From Pedobacter namyangjuensis (lineage in GTDB: Bacteria; Bacteroidota; Bacteroidia; Sphingobacteriales; Sphingobacteriaceae), in NCBI RefSeq assembly GCF_003313325.1, contig NZ_QMHQ01000003.1, forward strand, positions 248,001-312,000: a DNA stretch of 64,000 bases. The letters run 5' to 3'. Within the stretch, counting starts at the first letter, position 1, and every line of letters begins with the position of its first letter. Below the pieces are notes generated by a model, which saw only the letters and a program-made list of their open reading frames with translations, ran no database searches and was not told where the DNA came from. Of the stretch, positions 14,544 to 23,485 are shown piece after piece. The position numbers were made by a program, and so were the translations under genes.

Positions 14544-17117
14544 TTATTTTTTATTCAGGTTAGTCAAGAATTGTTCCAAAGCATACTGGTCTGGTAATAA
14601 AACTTCTCTAGCTTTACTTCCCTCAAACGGACCAACAACTCCGGCCGCTTCTAACTGATCAATAATTCGTCCCGCACGGTTATATCCTAACTTCATTTTA
14701 CGCTGAATAAGCGACGTAGATCCTTGCTGATGTGTTACAATCAACTGTGCAGCGTCTTCAAACAAAGGATCTCTGTCATCTGGATCGAAATCGGCTTTGC
14801 TACCTTCGCCAGCTTCATCAATATATTCTGGCAACTGATATGCTTCTGGATAACCTCTCTGGTTCCCGATAAATTCCGAAACCCTATCTACCTCCGGTGT
14901 ATCTACAAATGCACACTGTAGCCTAATCAAGTCATTACCTGTAGATAAAAGCATATCTCCCCTACCAATTAACTGATCGGCACCGCCACTATCCAGAATA
15001 GTTCTCGAATCGATCTTAGACAAAACCCTAAAAGCCAACCTAGCCGGGAAATTGGCTTTAATAGTACCCGTTATAATGTTTACAGACGGACGTTGTGTGG
15101 CTAAAACCAAGTGTATACCAATTGCACGGGCTAATTGTGCTAAACGAGCTATTGGCGCCTCAACCTCTTTACCGGCCGTCATCATTAAATCGGCAAACTC
15201 ATCAACTATTAAAACGATGTATGATAAGAACTTATGGCCATTTGCCGGATTTAACTTACGTTTAATAAACTTATCATTGTATTCCTTTAAATTCCTTACT
15301 TGGGCATCTTTTAATAAATCGTAACGTTGATCCATTTCGATACATAATGAATTTAAAGTATTTACAACTTTTTTGGTATCCGTTATAATCGCATCGGCCT
15401 CTCCAGGTAATTTAGCCAAAAAGTGGCGTTCGATTTTATTAAATAGCGTTAACTCTACCTTTTTAGGGTCTACCAGTACAAATTTTAACTGCGATGGATG
15501 TTTAGTGTAAAGCAACGAAACCAAAATAGCATTTATACCTACAGACTTACCCTGACCAGTAGCACCAGCAACCAATAAGTGAGGCATTTTGGCCAAATCG
15601 GCGATGTAAACCTCGTTAGAAATGGTTTTACCTAAAGCAATAGGCAAATCCATAGTTGTTTGTTGGAACTTTTCTGTTGCTAAAATACTACGCATCGAAA
15701 CCATTTCTGGGTGCAGGTTTGGCACTTCTATACCAATAGTTCCCTTACCTGGCATTGGCGCAATAATACGAATACCGAGAGCAGCCAAACTCAGAGCAAT
15801 GTCGTCCTCTAGGTTTTTGATCTTAGAAATTCTTACACCCGGAGCCGGAATAATTTCGTAAAGTGTAACCGTTGGACCAATAGTAGCTTTTATTTTATCA
15901 ATTTCAATATTGTAGTGGTTAAGCGTTTCTACAATTTTGTTCTTATTGGCTTCTAACTCGCCTGCATCAACAGAGATTTTAGCCGAACCATGGTTTTCTA
16001 ATAAATCTAAATGCGGTTTTTTGTACGATGCCAGATCCAAAGTAGGGTCGTAAGTACCAAATTGCTCAACTAATTCGTTTGCTTTAGTCTCTTCTTCGGT
16101 TTTTTCTATCGTAAAAGTTGGCTCCGTAACTATAGGTTCTGGCTCAACCACCACCACTGGTGGTGGAGGTGTTGGCGTAACAGTAACCGTTGGACTTAGC
16201 ATCACATTAGTAGCCAAAGGCGTGTCCACAACCTGTTCGATGCTTTCAGTTTTCTCGAAACGATTAGGCGTTAAAACTACATTTTGCTCAATTTTAGCCT
16301 CCTTTTTGTACCTATCGTTAACGCTAAATTCAACTGGTTCAGATTTATTTTCTCTCACCAATTCAATATTATCGGGCACATCGGGTATATCTGGCGTAAA
16401 CTCAGGTTGTTTATCGCGTTGCGGAATTTTAAAATCTATGTTATAGGCAATAATAAGAATGGTTAAACCTAAAAAAATCAGCAAACCCGCCACTCCTGCT
16501 TGTCCAATTTGCACAGTTAAAAGCTTATTGCTCCAATAGCCGAACTCTCCTTCTAAAAAATGTGGTGTTTCTGCAAAAAAAGAATGTCCGAAACCCATTA
16601 ACAGAGAAATGAACAAGATGAAAAACAAGCTGTAGCCCAGCACTTTCTCTATCGCGAAAATTTTAACCTTAAATAATAAGCGGTAGCCGATTACAAAAAA
16701 TACAAAGGCGAACAAGAACGAAGCAACGCCAAACCATTCGTAAATAAACTGATGAGCCAATAATGCACCAACTTTGCCCAACCAATTTTCTACAACCGGA
16801 TCATCTACCCCACGTTCACGTAGTTCTTCTACACTTTTAAACAAATTGCCCCAACCACCGTTAGCATCAATTACATAACTTTGATCTTCTTGCCAAGTAA
16901 AAATATACGATGTAAATGCAAGCAGGAAATAAATGGAAATTACCACAAAAAGCAAACCCACAATCTTAACCAACCTGCCATCCTGCAAATCGAATTTTGG
17001 CAAGTATGCTTCCTTTACTTTAGATGCCCTGCTTGTTGTCTGCTTCTGACCCGGTTTCGCCGACTCGTTTTCGTTCCTAAATGAATTTCCTTTAAATTGA
17101 TTACCCCTTAGCGACAT
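14544..17117 (-). CDS. ftsK: FtsK/SpoIIIE DNA translocase
   Basis: An 857-residue protein. Four membrane helices lie in residues about 50-225, then a Pro/Glu-rich linker (about 235-360, including TPTPPPPVVVVEPEP), the alpha/beta motor with Walker A GATGQGKSV (518-526) and Walker B VLIVDEFADLMM, and a C-terminal winged-helix gamma domain (SLIQRKMKLGYNRAGRIIDQL) that reads orienting sequences. The protein pumps chromosome ends through the closing septum and activates XerCD at dif. The linker is short compared with E. coli FtsK. A -7-like box TATATTTG (17141-17148) and a small palindrome (17161-17177) lie upstream. Confidence 0.95.
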   Translation of the reverse strand: MSLRGNQFKGNSFRNENESAKPGQKQTTSRASKVKEAYLPKFDLQDGRLVKIVGLLFVVISIYFLLAFTSYIFTWQEDQSYVIDANGGWGNLFKSVEELRERGVDDPVVENWLGKVGALLAHQFIYEWFGVASFLFAFVFFVIGYRLLFKVKIFAIEKVLGYSLFFILFISLLMGFGHSFFAETPHFLEGEFGYWSNKLLTVQIGQAGVAGLLIFLGLTILIIAYNIDFKIPQRDKQPEFTPDIPDVPDNIELVRENKSEPVEFSVNDRYKKEAKIEQNVVLTPNRFEKTESIEQVVDTPLATNVMLSPTVTVTPTPPPPVVVVEPEPIVTEPTFTIEKTEEETKANELVEQFGTYDPTLDLASYKKPHLDLLENHGSAKISVDAGELEANKNKIVETLNHYNIEIDKIKATIGPTVTLYEIIPAPGVRISKIKNLEDDIALSLAALGIRIIAPMPGKGTIGIEVPNLHPEMVSMRSILATEKFQQTTMDLPIALGKTISNEVYIADLAKMPHLLVAGATGQGKSVGINAILVSLLYTKHPSQLKFVLVDPKKVELTLFNKIERHFLAKLPGEADAIITDTKKVVNTLNSLCIEMDQRYDLLKDAQVRNLKEYNDKFIKRKLNPANGHKFLSYIVLIVDEFADLMMTAGKEVEAPIARLAQLARAIGIHLVLATQRPSVNIITGTIKANFPARLAFRVLSKIDSRTILDSGGADQLIGRGDMLLSTGNDLIRLQCAFVDTPEVDRVSEFIGNQRGYPEAYQLPEYIDEAGEGSKADFDPDDRDPLFEDAAQLIVTHQQGSTSLIQRKMKLGYNRAGRIIDQLEAAGVVGPFEGSKAREVLLPDQYALEQFLTNLNKK

Positions 17118-17140
17118 CTTCTGTTAGTGATTATAATCAA

Positions 17141-17177
17141 CAAATATAAAATATATAGTTGTTTGTGCATTACAAAC
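17141..17177 (-). promoter_or_regulatory. Candidate ftsK promoter and palindrome
   Basis: On the minus strand TATATTTG (17141-17148) is a full match to the -7 consensus 24 bp before the ftsK start. GTTTGT / ACAAAC (17161-17177, 5-bp spacer) lies where the promoter spacer and -33 region would be; no canonical -33 TTTG is at the right distance. Confidence 0.45.
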
Positions 17178-17312
17178 GGCTACTATTTAAATAAATTATT
17201 TCGTTTTTGAGGCTAGCTTTTTTCCAATTTGCCTAAGGGTTATTAAACTTTCTTAAAAAACAATTGTCATAACTAAAACTGAATAATTAATTGAGGTTTT
17301 TTGTTTTAGGTT

Positions 17313-17348
17313 AATCCTGCTTAAGTGAAATTGAGCAGGATTTTTTTT
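17313..17348 (+). terminator. Orphan intrinsic terminator
   Basis: AATCCTGCT / AGCAGGATT, a perfect 9-bp stem with a 12-nt loop, followed by a plus-strand run of eight T. No plus-strand gene lies upstream within several kilobases, so it may end a short non-coding transcript. Confidence 0.7.
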
Positions 17349-17381
17349 GAAAAGCAAGCTCCGGAGCATTTTTAAACGCAA

Positions 17382-17441
17382 GCCCTGCTTTACACTACAA
17401 TTCCCGATAAAATCGGGAGATTTTCGTTGCAATCAGGTTTA
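17382..17441 (+). repeat. Dispersed hairpin repeat, copy 3 (compact type)
   Basis: The cleanest copy: GCCCTGCTTTACACTACAAT, hairpin TCCCGAT / ATCGGGA, then GATTTTCGTTGCAATC and AGGTTTA. I use it as the reference for the family. Confidence 0.75.
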
Positions 17442-17555
17442 CTTTATTTCTTATCAGCAACTAGGCGCTGTTGCAAAATGCCAAAACATGCGCTATTTTT
17501 AACGGCTAACACAATATCATTTTATTTTTGTTAATTTAACACGGCTTTTATACAA

Positions 17556-18218
17556 ATGGAGATGAATATAGCGCAACTCGAAACTTACATCGAAAACGAT
17601 CAACTAGACGAAATTATCAGTTTGCTAACTGAACGACCGCAACTAGCTGTTCAAACTACTTCGCACCAAATTTCGCCACTGTTACTGGCCTGTTATTACC
17701 AAAAGCAAAAAATTGCAAATGTTATTGCTGAGTTTGTTCCCGAACTAAATTTATTTGATGCCTGTGCCGTAGGCAAATTTGATGACGTAACTTTACTGGT
17801 GTTTAAAAGTCCGAGTAGCGTAAATTCTTTTTCTATAGATGGTTTTACGCCTCTAGGCTTAGCTTGCCATTTTAACCACGAAGAAATAGCAAGGTTTTTA
17901 ATTTTAAAAGGCGCCGAAGTAAATATTGCCAGTAAAAATGGCTTCAATGTTTTTCCTATTCATTCTGCCGTTGCAGCAAATAACCTAAATCTTACAAATG
18001 TGTTGCTATATGCAGGCGCTTACCCAAATGTTTGTCAAAAGTCTGGTGTAGCACCATTACACACTGCAGCACAAAATGGTAACATCGAAATAATTATTGC
18101 ATTATTAGAAAAAGGTGCAGAAGTAACCTTACGTATGGAAGGTGGCAAATTACCTGCAGATTTAGCTTCAGAGAAAGGTTTTACAGAAATTGCAGAAATT
18201 TTAATGCCGGAAGACTGA
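17556..18218 (+). CDS. Ankyrin-repeat protein
   Basis: A 220-residue cytoplasmic protein made almost wholly of ankyrin repeats. Recognisable units include GFTPLGLACHFNHEEIARFL, NVFPIHSAVAANNLNLTNVL and VAPLHTAAQNGNIEIIIALL, plus a degenerate N-terminal unit (ISPLLLACYYQKQKIANVIA) and a C-terminal cap (KLPADLASEKGFTEIAEIL). No signal peptide. Ankyrin repeats mediate protein-protein contacts; the partner is unknown. Two ATGs (17556 and 17562) are close together and both fit. It ends in a word-repeat spacer shared with the convergent PspC gene. Confidence 0.9.
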   Translation: MEMNIAQLETYIENDQLDEIISLLTERPQLAVQTTSHQISPLLLACYYQKQKIANVIAEFVPELNLFDACAVGKFDDVTLLVFKSPSSVNSFSIDGFTPLGLACHFNHEEIARFLILKGAEVNIASKNGFNVFPIHSAVAANNLNLTNVLLYAGAYPNVCQKSGVAPLHTAAQNGNIEIIIALLEKGAEVTLRMEGGKLPADLASEKGFTEIAEILMPED

Positions 18219-18293
18219 GAAGTTATAAGTAGTAAGTTTTAAGTGGTAAGTAAAGATTTCGCAACGTAAAACTTATTACTTAACACGTAAAAC
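18219..18293. repeat. Degenerate word-repeat spacer with inverted halves
   Basis: The left half is built from words such as AAGTTTTAAGTGGTAAGT; the right half is roughly their reverse complement (CGTAAAACTTATTACTTAA). It lies between convergent genes, so it may act as a bidirectional terminator. Similar spacers occur at 33972, 61236 and 63685. Confidence 0.55.
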
Positions 18294-18515
18294 TTAAATA
18301 TCCCAGACTCTTAATCTTACTTTTTTAACATAGGTTCTAATATCTAAAACCACTGCAGCCAGGATATAAAAGAGAATAGGAAAACCGACTGCTAAAAACG
18401 ATGAATAAATAAAAAACAAGCGTACTTTGGTAATGCTCATATTCAGTTTGCCAGCCAAATAGGTAGAAACGCCAAAGCTTCGCTGTTCGAAAAAAGTAAC
18501 AATTCTTTGAAACAT
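18294..18515 (-). CDS. PspC-domain small membrane protein
   Basis: A 73-residue protein with the PspC pattern: an amphipathic N-terminus, GVSTYLAGKLNMSITKVRLFF and one membrane segment (FIYSSFLAVGFPILFYILAA), then a basic tail. In Proteobacteria PspC with PspB senses envelope stress; stand-alone short PspC-domain proteins in Bacteroidota are uncharacterised. Its start is only 3 bp after the DUF2851 stop codon, so the two genes are almost certainly translated from one message. Confidence 0.88.
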   Translation of the reverse strand: MFQRIVTFFEQRSFGVSTYLAGKLNMSITKVRLFFIYSSFLAVGFPILFYILAAVVLDIRTYVKKVRLRVWDI

Positions 18516-18518
18516 TTT

Positions 18519-19799
18519 TTACTGTTTTAATAACTTAATACCAATACCACAAGTTAAGCATTTTTTTTCATTGCAATAACATTTCTTTAATTGCAAAATT
18601 GCTTGCGAACTAAATGCATTCTTTACATCAACTCCCGCATCTACAAACTGCTGTACCACAGCATTTTGCTCTGCAGAGAGATATTCTAAAATATACAATG
18701 CTCTAGTTACATAGTTTTCTTGTTTCATTGCCTTGCCATAAGCAAACAAAAACAGGCATAACGTATTAATTAAAATATTATCAATAGATTTTTTACCTAA
18801 TTGCAAACTTACCTTAGTGGCAGTTTTGTTAAAATGGTAATGTGTTTGCCAAAATGCATTAACCGGCAGATTTTCGAAAAGCACAGCAGAGTTGCGATAG
18901 TCTTTTGTTGTTAACACCTTTGAAAATAGATGATTTGATACTGAAATTAATCCTGCAAACTGCGCTAACCTCAAAGTCGGAAAGTTTTGCGGTCGCATAC
19001 GCATAAATTTCCAGAGCGAAATATCTATGGGTTTCAAATTGTACTTCTTTTGCAAAAAAGCATACTCTTTTTTAAGAGCATTTGGATAGTCATCTGCAAA
19101 GTTTTGGTTTAAGAACCCAGCTTGCCCGAACAATAAAGCTTCAATTTGCAAGGGCTGGTCTTTATGCTTGGCAAATATAGTTTGCGGTAAAGATTGTGCC
19201 AACATTTCCATCGGCAAGGCATTTACTTTAAAACCAAAGTTTTTAGCCATAAAATGATAAAAGGTTTCGTCCCAATCTCCTTTTAATTGTGCTAATTTGT
19301 CGTAAACAGCAACAGATTTTTCGGTTAGTCGCTCTACCAATACTCTAGTTAAAAATCCGTCGATAAGAAACTGATCAATTGTAGCAATTTGTTTCTGACA
19401 TGGAAAATCATTCGTAGAATTAACCATTCCCAAATATCTATCGAACAAGGTTTCGCTAAACAAACCTTTCATAACCACAGTAGGTATTACAGTACCATCT
19501 TTTCTATAAATAGGTTTATCATCTTCTAACACCACATGTAAAATCACATTTTCGTAAGCTTCATTGTGTTGGTGTTGGTGCAATAGCCAGTCGGAAGATT
19601 TGAGGTGAACTTCTACATTTCCTACCCAAGTAGTTTTACTAATAATTAATTTTGCATTGCCAAAATCCGGGCCAGCATGTTTGTTCAAACCTCCCTGTTG
19701 TAACACTTCCACAGTTTCGCCAGCAGTTGTTACTAAGTTTTTATACTCGTACAACCTAAATTGCCAAATAAAATGCAGAAATTCTTCTGGAAAGCTCAT
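18519..19799 (-). CDS. DUF2851 family protein with cysteine-rich C-terminus
   Basis: A 426-residue cytoplasmic protein typical of Bacteroidota: N-terminal EEFLHFIWQFRLYEYKNL, then GGLNKHAGPDFGNAKLII and WVGNVEVHLKSSDWLLHQH (about residues 38-80), whose Asp/Glu/His arrangement resembles a nuclease-like fold, though no activity is known. The C-terminal end carries a cluster of four Cys (KKCYCNEKKCLTCGIGIKLL), a possible metal site. It is co-transcribed with the PspC gene. I cannot assign a function; the His/Asp/Glu-rich N-terminus and Cys tail suggest a metal-dependent enzyme. Confidence 0.85.
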   Translation of the reverse strand: MSFPEEFLHFIWQFRLYEYKNLVTTAGETVEVLQQGGLNKHAGPDFGNAKLIISKTTWVGNVEVHLKSSDWLLHQHQHNEAYENVILHVVLEDDKPIYRKDGTVIPTVVMKGLFSETLFDRYLGMVNSTNDFPCQKQIATIDQFLIDGFLTRVLVERLTEKSVAVYDKLAQLKGDWDETFYHFMAKNFGFKVNALPMEMLAQSLPQTIFAKHKDQPLQIEALLFGQAGFLNQNFADDYPNALKKEYAFLQKKYNLKPIDISLWKFMRMRPQNFPTLRLAQFAGLISVSNHLFSKVLTTKDYRNSAVLFENLPVNAFWQTHYHFNKTATKVSLQLGKKSIDNILINTLCLFLFAYGKAMKQENYVTRALYILEYLSAEQNAVVQQFVDAGVDVKNAFSSQAILQLKKCYCNEKKCLTCGIGIKLLKQ

Positions 19800-20122
19800 A
19801 ACTGAATTTAAGGAATAAACCCTAAATTTTATTACTACAAAAAAATTTAACCTTTGGTTATAACTTCTATCATTTACGTATTAGAAGAAAATTGTCAATT
19901 TTTCGCAAATGCGATTTCTATTGCCTTGCAACCTTCCAAAAGAACTACTAACTTTAAAAATAAGCCTGATTGTAGTGGAAAGCTCCCGTTTATCGGGACT
20001 TGGAACAAAAAGCAGGGCAAAATTTGCCACAAGCATAAAACCGAAAACTTTCTAAAAAATATTATAAAACAACTGTAACGATTTAAGCCTGAGCATCGTA
20101 TTGATTGTAAAACCTTAACATA
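19800..20122. other. Intergenic region, no gene seen
   Basis: About 320 bp between divergent genes. It holds one inverted copy of the dispersed hairpin repeat (19961-20018). Short plus-strand frames across it are not gene-like, and I could not identify clear promoters for either flank. Confidence 0.5.
19961..20018 (-). repeat. Dispersed hairpin repeat, copy 4 (inverted)
   Basis: TAAGCCTGATTGTAGTGG, central hairpin TCCCG / CGGGA around TTTAT, then AACAAAAAGCAGGGC: the reverse complement of the reference copy at 17382 at both ends. Confidence 0.7.
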
Positions 20123-20560
20123 ATGCCAAAAACGCTACTTTTCTTAAAATCTGTTGTATTACTATTAAGTATTTTAACATTCGTGCAAGCTTGTAAAAAA
20201 ACCGCCTATAATACTATAGAGGGCAATTACAACCTTAGAGCCAATGAAACGATAAACCTACCAAAAAACAGCCCGAGTACTTTAACCGTAAGTGATTTTG
20301 CCGATAGTAGATGTCCTATAGATGTGCAATGTGTTTGGGCAGGCGTAGCAACGATAAAAGTTACCATAACTGAAAATAACAAAACGCAAAACTTAGAGCT
20401 TTGCAAAGGTGGATGTAATGTAACTAAACAAGCAACCATACAAGAGTTTATATTAAATGATGTTACCTACACCATTGAATTGGCAGATTTGAAACCTTAC
20501 CCAAGTACAAATAAACCTGCGATTAAACAAGTTGCAGAACTGGTGATCAAACGTAAATAG
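20123..20560 (+). CDS. Putative lipoprotein with RCP/CVWAG cysteine motif
   Basis: A 145-residue protein with a lipoprotein signal (LLSILTFVQACKK, lipobox Cys at about residue 24). The mature part is a beta-rich domain with DSRCPIDVQCVWAGVATIKV (about residues 63-82) and a second Cys pair in ELCKGGCN. The SRCP-x4-CVWAG motif recurs in small uncharacterised exported proteins in several phyla; the four Cys may form two disulphides. It probably sits in the periplasm or on the outer membrane. It is 83 bp upstream of the S9-type peptidase, same strand. Function unknown. Confidence 0.8.
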   Translation: MPKTLLFLKSVVLLLSILTFVQACKKTAYNTIEGNYNLRANETINLPKNSPSTLTVSDFADSRCPIDVQCVWAGVATIKVTITENNKTQNLELCKGGCNVTKQATIQEFILNDVTYTIELADLKPYPSTNKPAIKQVAELVIKRK

Positions 20561-20643
20561 TCTATCAAATTTTTGATACAATCTTCATTTTAGTTTAACT
20601 ATCCGTAAGTTTATCATATCAACAGGATAATTAAACCTATAAA

Positions 20644-23067
20644 ATGAAAAAAACTATACTCAATCTCTTCTTGCTTGCATTAAGTGGTAGTGCTTTTGCA
20701 CAAGATGCCATTAGCTATCAAACACCGCCACAAGCTATTACCGATTTGCTTTTAGCGAAGCCTACCCCTGGCGTTAGCATAGACAGCAAGGCCGAATGGA
20801 TGTTATTCAGCGAGCGAAACTCTTTCCCTTCAATAGAGGAATTGGCTATGCCAGAATACCGAATTGCCGGTATGCGTATCAACCCGAACAATTACTCGCC
20901 TAGTAGGCAAACCTACATTAACAACTTTAGCCTAAAGAATATTAAAACGGGCAAAACGTTGGCAGTTACTGGTTTACCAACACCATTATATGCAGGTAGT
21001 GTAAGCTGGAGCCCCAACGAAACTAAAATTTCTTTTACGCAAACCGGGCAAAACCGCGTTGATTTGTACGTAATAGATGTTGCTACCGGAAAAGCAACTA
21101 AAATGAATAAACAGCCTATAAATGCAATTATGGGCGGTGGTGCAACTTGGGTTGATGACCAAACCTTGTTATACCGCACCGCTACAAAGGCGGCTAATAT
21201 GGCACCACCTAAACCATTAGCACCAAAAGGACCAACTGTACAGCAGAATTTAGGTAAAACTGCACCAAGTGCAACTTTGCAAGATTTAATTAAATCGCCT
21301 TACGATGAGCAATTGTTTGAGTTTTTTGCAACATCGCAACTGGTGCAAAATAAAGCTGGCGTTGAAACTTTAATTGGCAAACCAGCAATTTACACTAGCG
21401 TTTCTCTATCTCCAGATAAAAACTACATGATGGTACGTACCATTAAAAAACCTTTTTCTTATTTAGTTGCTGCCTACGGTTTTCCTTCTGTATTAAATGT
21501 AACAGACAGAGCTGGCAAAGTAATTAAAACTTTGGCAGATTTGCCGAGTACTGAGGTTAGACCATCGGGCTACGATAATGTGCAAAATGTACCAAGAGGT
21601 TTTGATTGGAGAGACGACGAACCAGCATCAATTACCTGGACGGTGCCTTTGGATAGTGGTTTGATTAAAAAAGATGTGGAATACCACGATGCAATTTTGC
21701 AATTAAGCGCACCATTTACTAGTCAGCCTAAAGAGTTGTTTAAAACAAAAATGCGTTTTGGTGGCATAAGCTGGGGTAACCCAACTTTAGCTTTGTTTAG
21801 AGAAAGTTCTAGAACCAAACAAACCTCTAAATTAAGCCGTTATAACCCAACAACTGGTGCTATAGAATTGCTTTACGAACTAAGCACAACAGATGCCTAT
21901 AACAACCCCGGCTCGCCAGTTACCGAAAAAAACAAGTTTGGCCGCAACGTAATTTTAACAACAGATAATGGCACCAAACTTTTGTTAAACAACACAACAG
22001 GTGCATCTGCCAAAGGCGATTTACCTTTTATTGCAAAATTTGATTTGGCGACTAAAAAATCTGAGATTTTATGGCGTAGCCAACCGGGTAGCTTTGAAAT
22101 GGTAACCGATGTTTTGGACCCACAGAAATTGGTATTATTAACCCGTAAGGAAAGTCAAAAAGATGCGCCAAATTATTACATTAAAAACCTGATTTTACGC
22201 GTAGCAGATAGAAAAATTACCGACTTCACAAATCCTTATACACAATTAGACGGCGTTAGCAAACAGAAAATATCTTACAAACGTGCCGACGGAATTGATT
22301 TAACTGGAGATTTATATTTGCCAAAAGGATACAATAAAGAAAAAGACGGACCATTACCTGTTTTAATTTGGGCCTACCCTCGCGAGTTTAACTCGGCAGC
22401 AGATGCGGCGCAAATTAGAGGTTCGCAAGATAAATTTACTACCATTAGTTCTGGCGGACCATTGTTTTTTGTAACGCAAGGCTATGCGGTTTTAGACAAT
22501 GCAGAAATGCCAATCGTGGCTAAAGATGGTAAAAGACCAAACGATACTTTTGTAGAGCAATTGAAATTAAACGCCGAAGCAGCTATTAACAAACTAAGCG
22601 AAATGGGTGTTGGCGATAAAAACAGAATGGCTGTAGGTGGCCATAGTTACGGTGCATTTATGACGGCAAACCTGTTAGCACACACTAATTTATTTAAAGC
22701 TGGTATTGCTCGCAGTGGCGCTTACAACAGAACATTAACACCATTTGGCTTCCAAAACGAAGATCGTACCTACTGGCAAGCACCAGAGCTGTATTATCAA
22801 ATGAGTCCGTTTAGTTATGCTGATAAAATTAAAACACCAATTTTGTTAATCCACGGAGAAATGGACGATAATCAAGGTACATTCCCAATTAACAGCGAGC
22901 GTTTGTTCAACGCAATTAAAGGTCATGGTGGTACCACTCGTTTTGTGTACTTACCTTACGAGGCACACGGTTACCGTGCAAAGGAAAATATCTTGCACCA
23001 ATTATGGGAAATTAATACTTGGTTAGATACTTACGTCAAAAATCCTAAAGTAACGGTAGCTAAATAA
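20644..23067 (+). CDS. Exported S9-family peptidase (prolyl-oligopeptidase type)
   Basis: An 807-residue protein with a signal peptide (KKTILNLFLLALSGSAFAQ), an N-terminal beta-propeller (about 30-530), and a C-terminal alpha/beta hydrolase domain. The triad is visible: Ser668 in GGHSYGAF, Asp741 or Asp742 in GEMDDNQGTF, His775 in YEAHGYRA. The full domain order and the sequence around DFRxW-like propeller blades resemble the glutamyl-endopeptidase (chloroplast CGEP-like) branch of S9 peptidases. It probably degrades peptides in the periplasm. A strong hairpin terminator follows at 23174-23210. Confidence 0.92.
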   Translation: MKKTILNLFLLALSGSAFAQDAISYQTPPQAITDLLLAKPTPGVSIDSKAEWMLFSERNSFPSIEELAMPEYRIAGMRINPNNYSPSRQTYINNFSLKNIKTGKTLAVTGLPTPLYAGSVSWSPNETKISFTQTGQNRVDLYVIDVATGKATKMNKQPINAIMGGGATWVDDQTLLYRTATKAANMAPPKPLAPKGPTVQQNLGKTAPSATLQDLIKSPYDEQLFEFFATSQLVQNKAGVETLIGKPAIYTSVSLSPDKNYMMVRTIKKPFSYLVAAYGFPSVLNVTDRAGKVIKTLADLPSTEVRPSGYDNVQNVPRGFDWRDDEPASITWTVPLDSGLIKKDVEYHDAILQLSAPFTSQPKELFKTKMRFGGISWGNPTLALFRESSRTKQTSKLSRYNPTTGAIELLYELSTTDAYNNPGSPVTEKNKFGRNVILTTDNGTKLLLNNTTGASAKGDLPFIAKFDLATKKSEILWRSQPGSFEMVTDVLDPQKLVLLTRKESQKDAPNYYIKNLILRVADRKITDFTNPYTQLDGVSKQKISYKRADGIDLTGDLYLPKGYNKEKDGPLPVLIWAYPREFNSAADAAQIRGSQDKFTTISSGGPLFFVTQGYAVLDNAEMPIVAKDGKRPNDTFVEQLKLNAEAAINKLSEMGVGDKNRMAVGGHSYGAFMTANLLAHTNLFKAGIARSGAYNRTLTPFGFQNEDRTYWQAPELYYQMSPFSYADKIKTPILLIHGEMDDNQGTFPINSERLFNAIKGHGGTTRFVYLPYEAHGYRAKENILHQLWEINTWLDTYVKNPKVTVAK

Positions 23068-23173
23068 TATAGCTGTCGTCATCCCCGTGAAAACAGCGAA
23101 AAAGGTTTTTACGTAGGGATTACGATGCCTAGCGTAGCTGAGCATACCGAAAGACATAGCAGGCTATTAATTT

Positions 23174-23210
23174 AAACATCCGGTGGATTTAATTATTCAT
23201 CGGATGTTTT
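23174..23210 (+). terminator. Hairpin terminator after S9 peptidase gene
   Basis: AAACATCCG / CGGATGTTT, a perfect 9-bp stem with inner TG/CA pairing, followed by TTGG TTT on the plus strand, 107 bp after the stop codon. Confidence 0.7.
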
Positions 23211-23260
23211 GGTTTAGCGCCTTTTTAGAAAAACAATGTCCGTAATCCTTAGCTTCTTCC

Positions 23261-23335
23261 GCCCTGCTATCACTGCAATCTTTTTTACCCCTAAAGGGGA
23301 CTTGGTAAAAAAGTATTTTCGTTCTATCAGGTTTA
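23261..23335 (+). repeat. Dispersed hairpin repeat, copy 5
   Basis: GCCCTGCTATCACTGCAATC, stem TTTTTTACC / GGTAAAAAA with inner CCCCT / AGGGG, then TATCAGGTTTA followed by AGGAAGTA, which also follows copy 8 at 39941. Confidence 0.7.
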
Positions 23336-23485
23336 AGGAAGTAGCATAGCGGTCGTCATTTCAGTGAAAACGGAAATCCTAATGAGCGGAAAAGGCTTTT
23401 CAAAAAAGCTAAATCACCTCCTATCATTTAGATTATTTACTACCTTTAAATAACAACGGATGATATCGTTTAAATCAAACAATAA

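Larger units (their letters stand above)
17118..17555. other. Divergent intergenic region ftsK / ankyrin gene
   Basis: About 440 bp with no protein gene seen. It holds the ftsK promoter region, a plus-strand intrinsic terminator with no gene in front of it (17313-17348), one copy of the dispersed hairpin repeat (17382-17441), and a -7-like box TATTTTTG at 17523-17530 before the ankyrin gene. Confidence 0.6.
23068..23485. other. Intergenic region with several repeats
   Basis: About 420 bp, no gene seen. In order: a GTCGTCATCCCCGTGAAAAC element (about 23076), the terminator of the peptidase gene, one dispersed hairpin repeat (23261-23335), and a second GTCGTCATTTCAGTGAAAAC element (about 23352). 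The two GTCGTCAT elements match over most of 20 bases. Confidence 0.6.
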
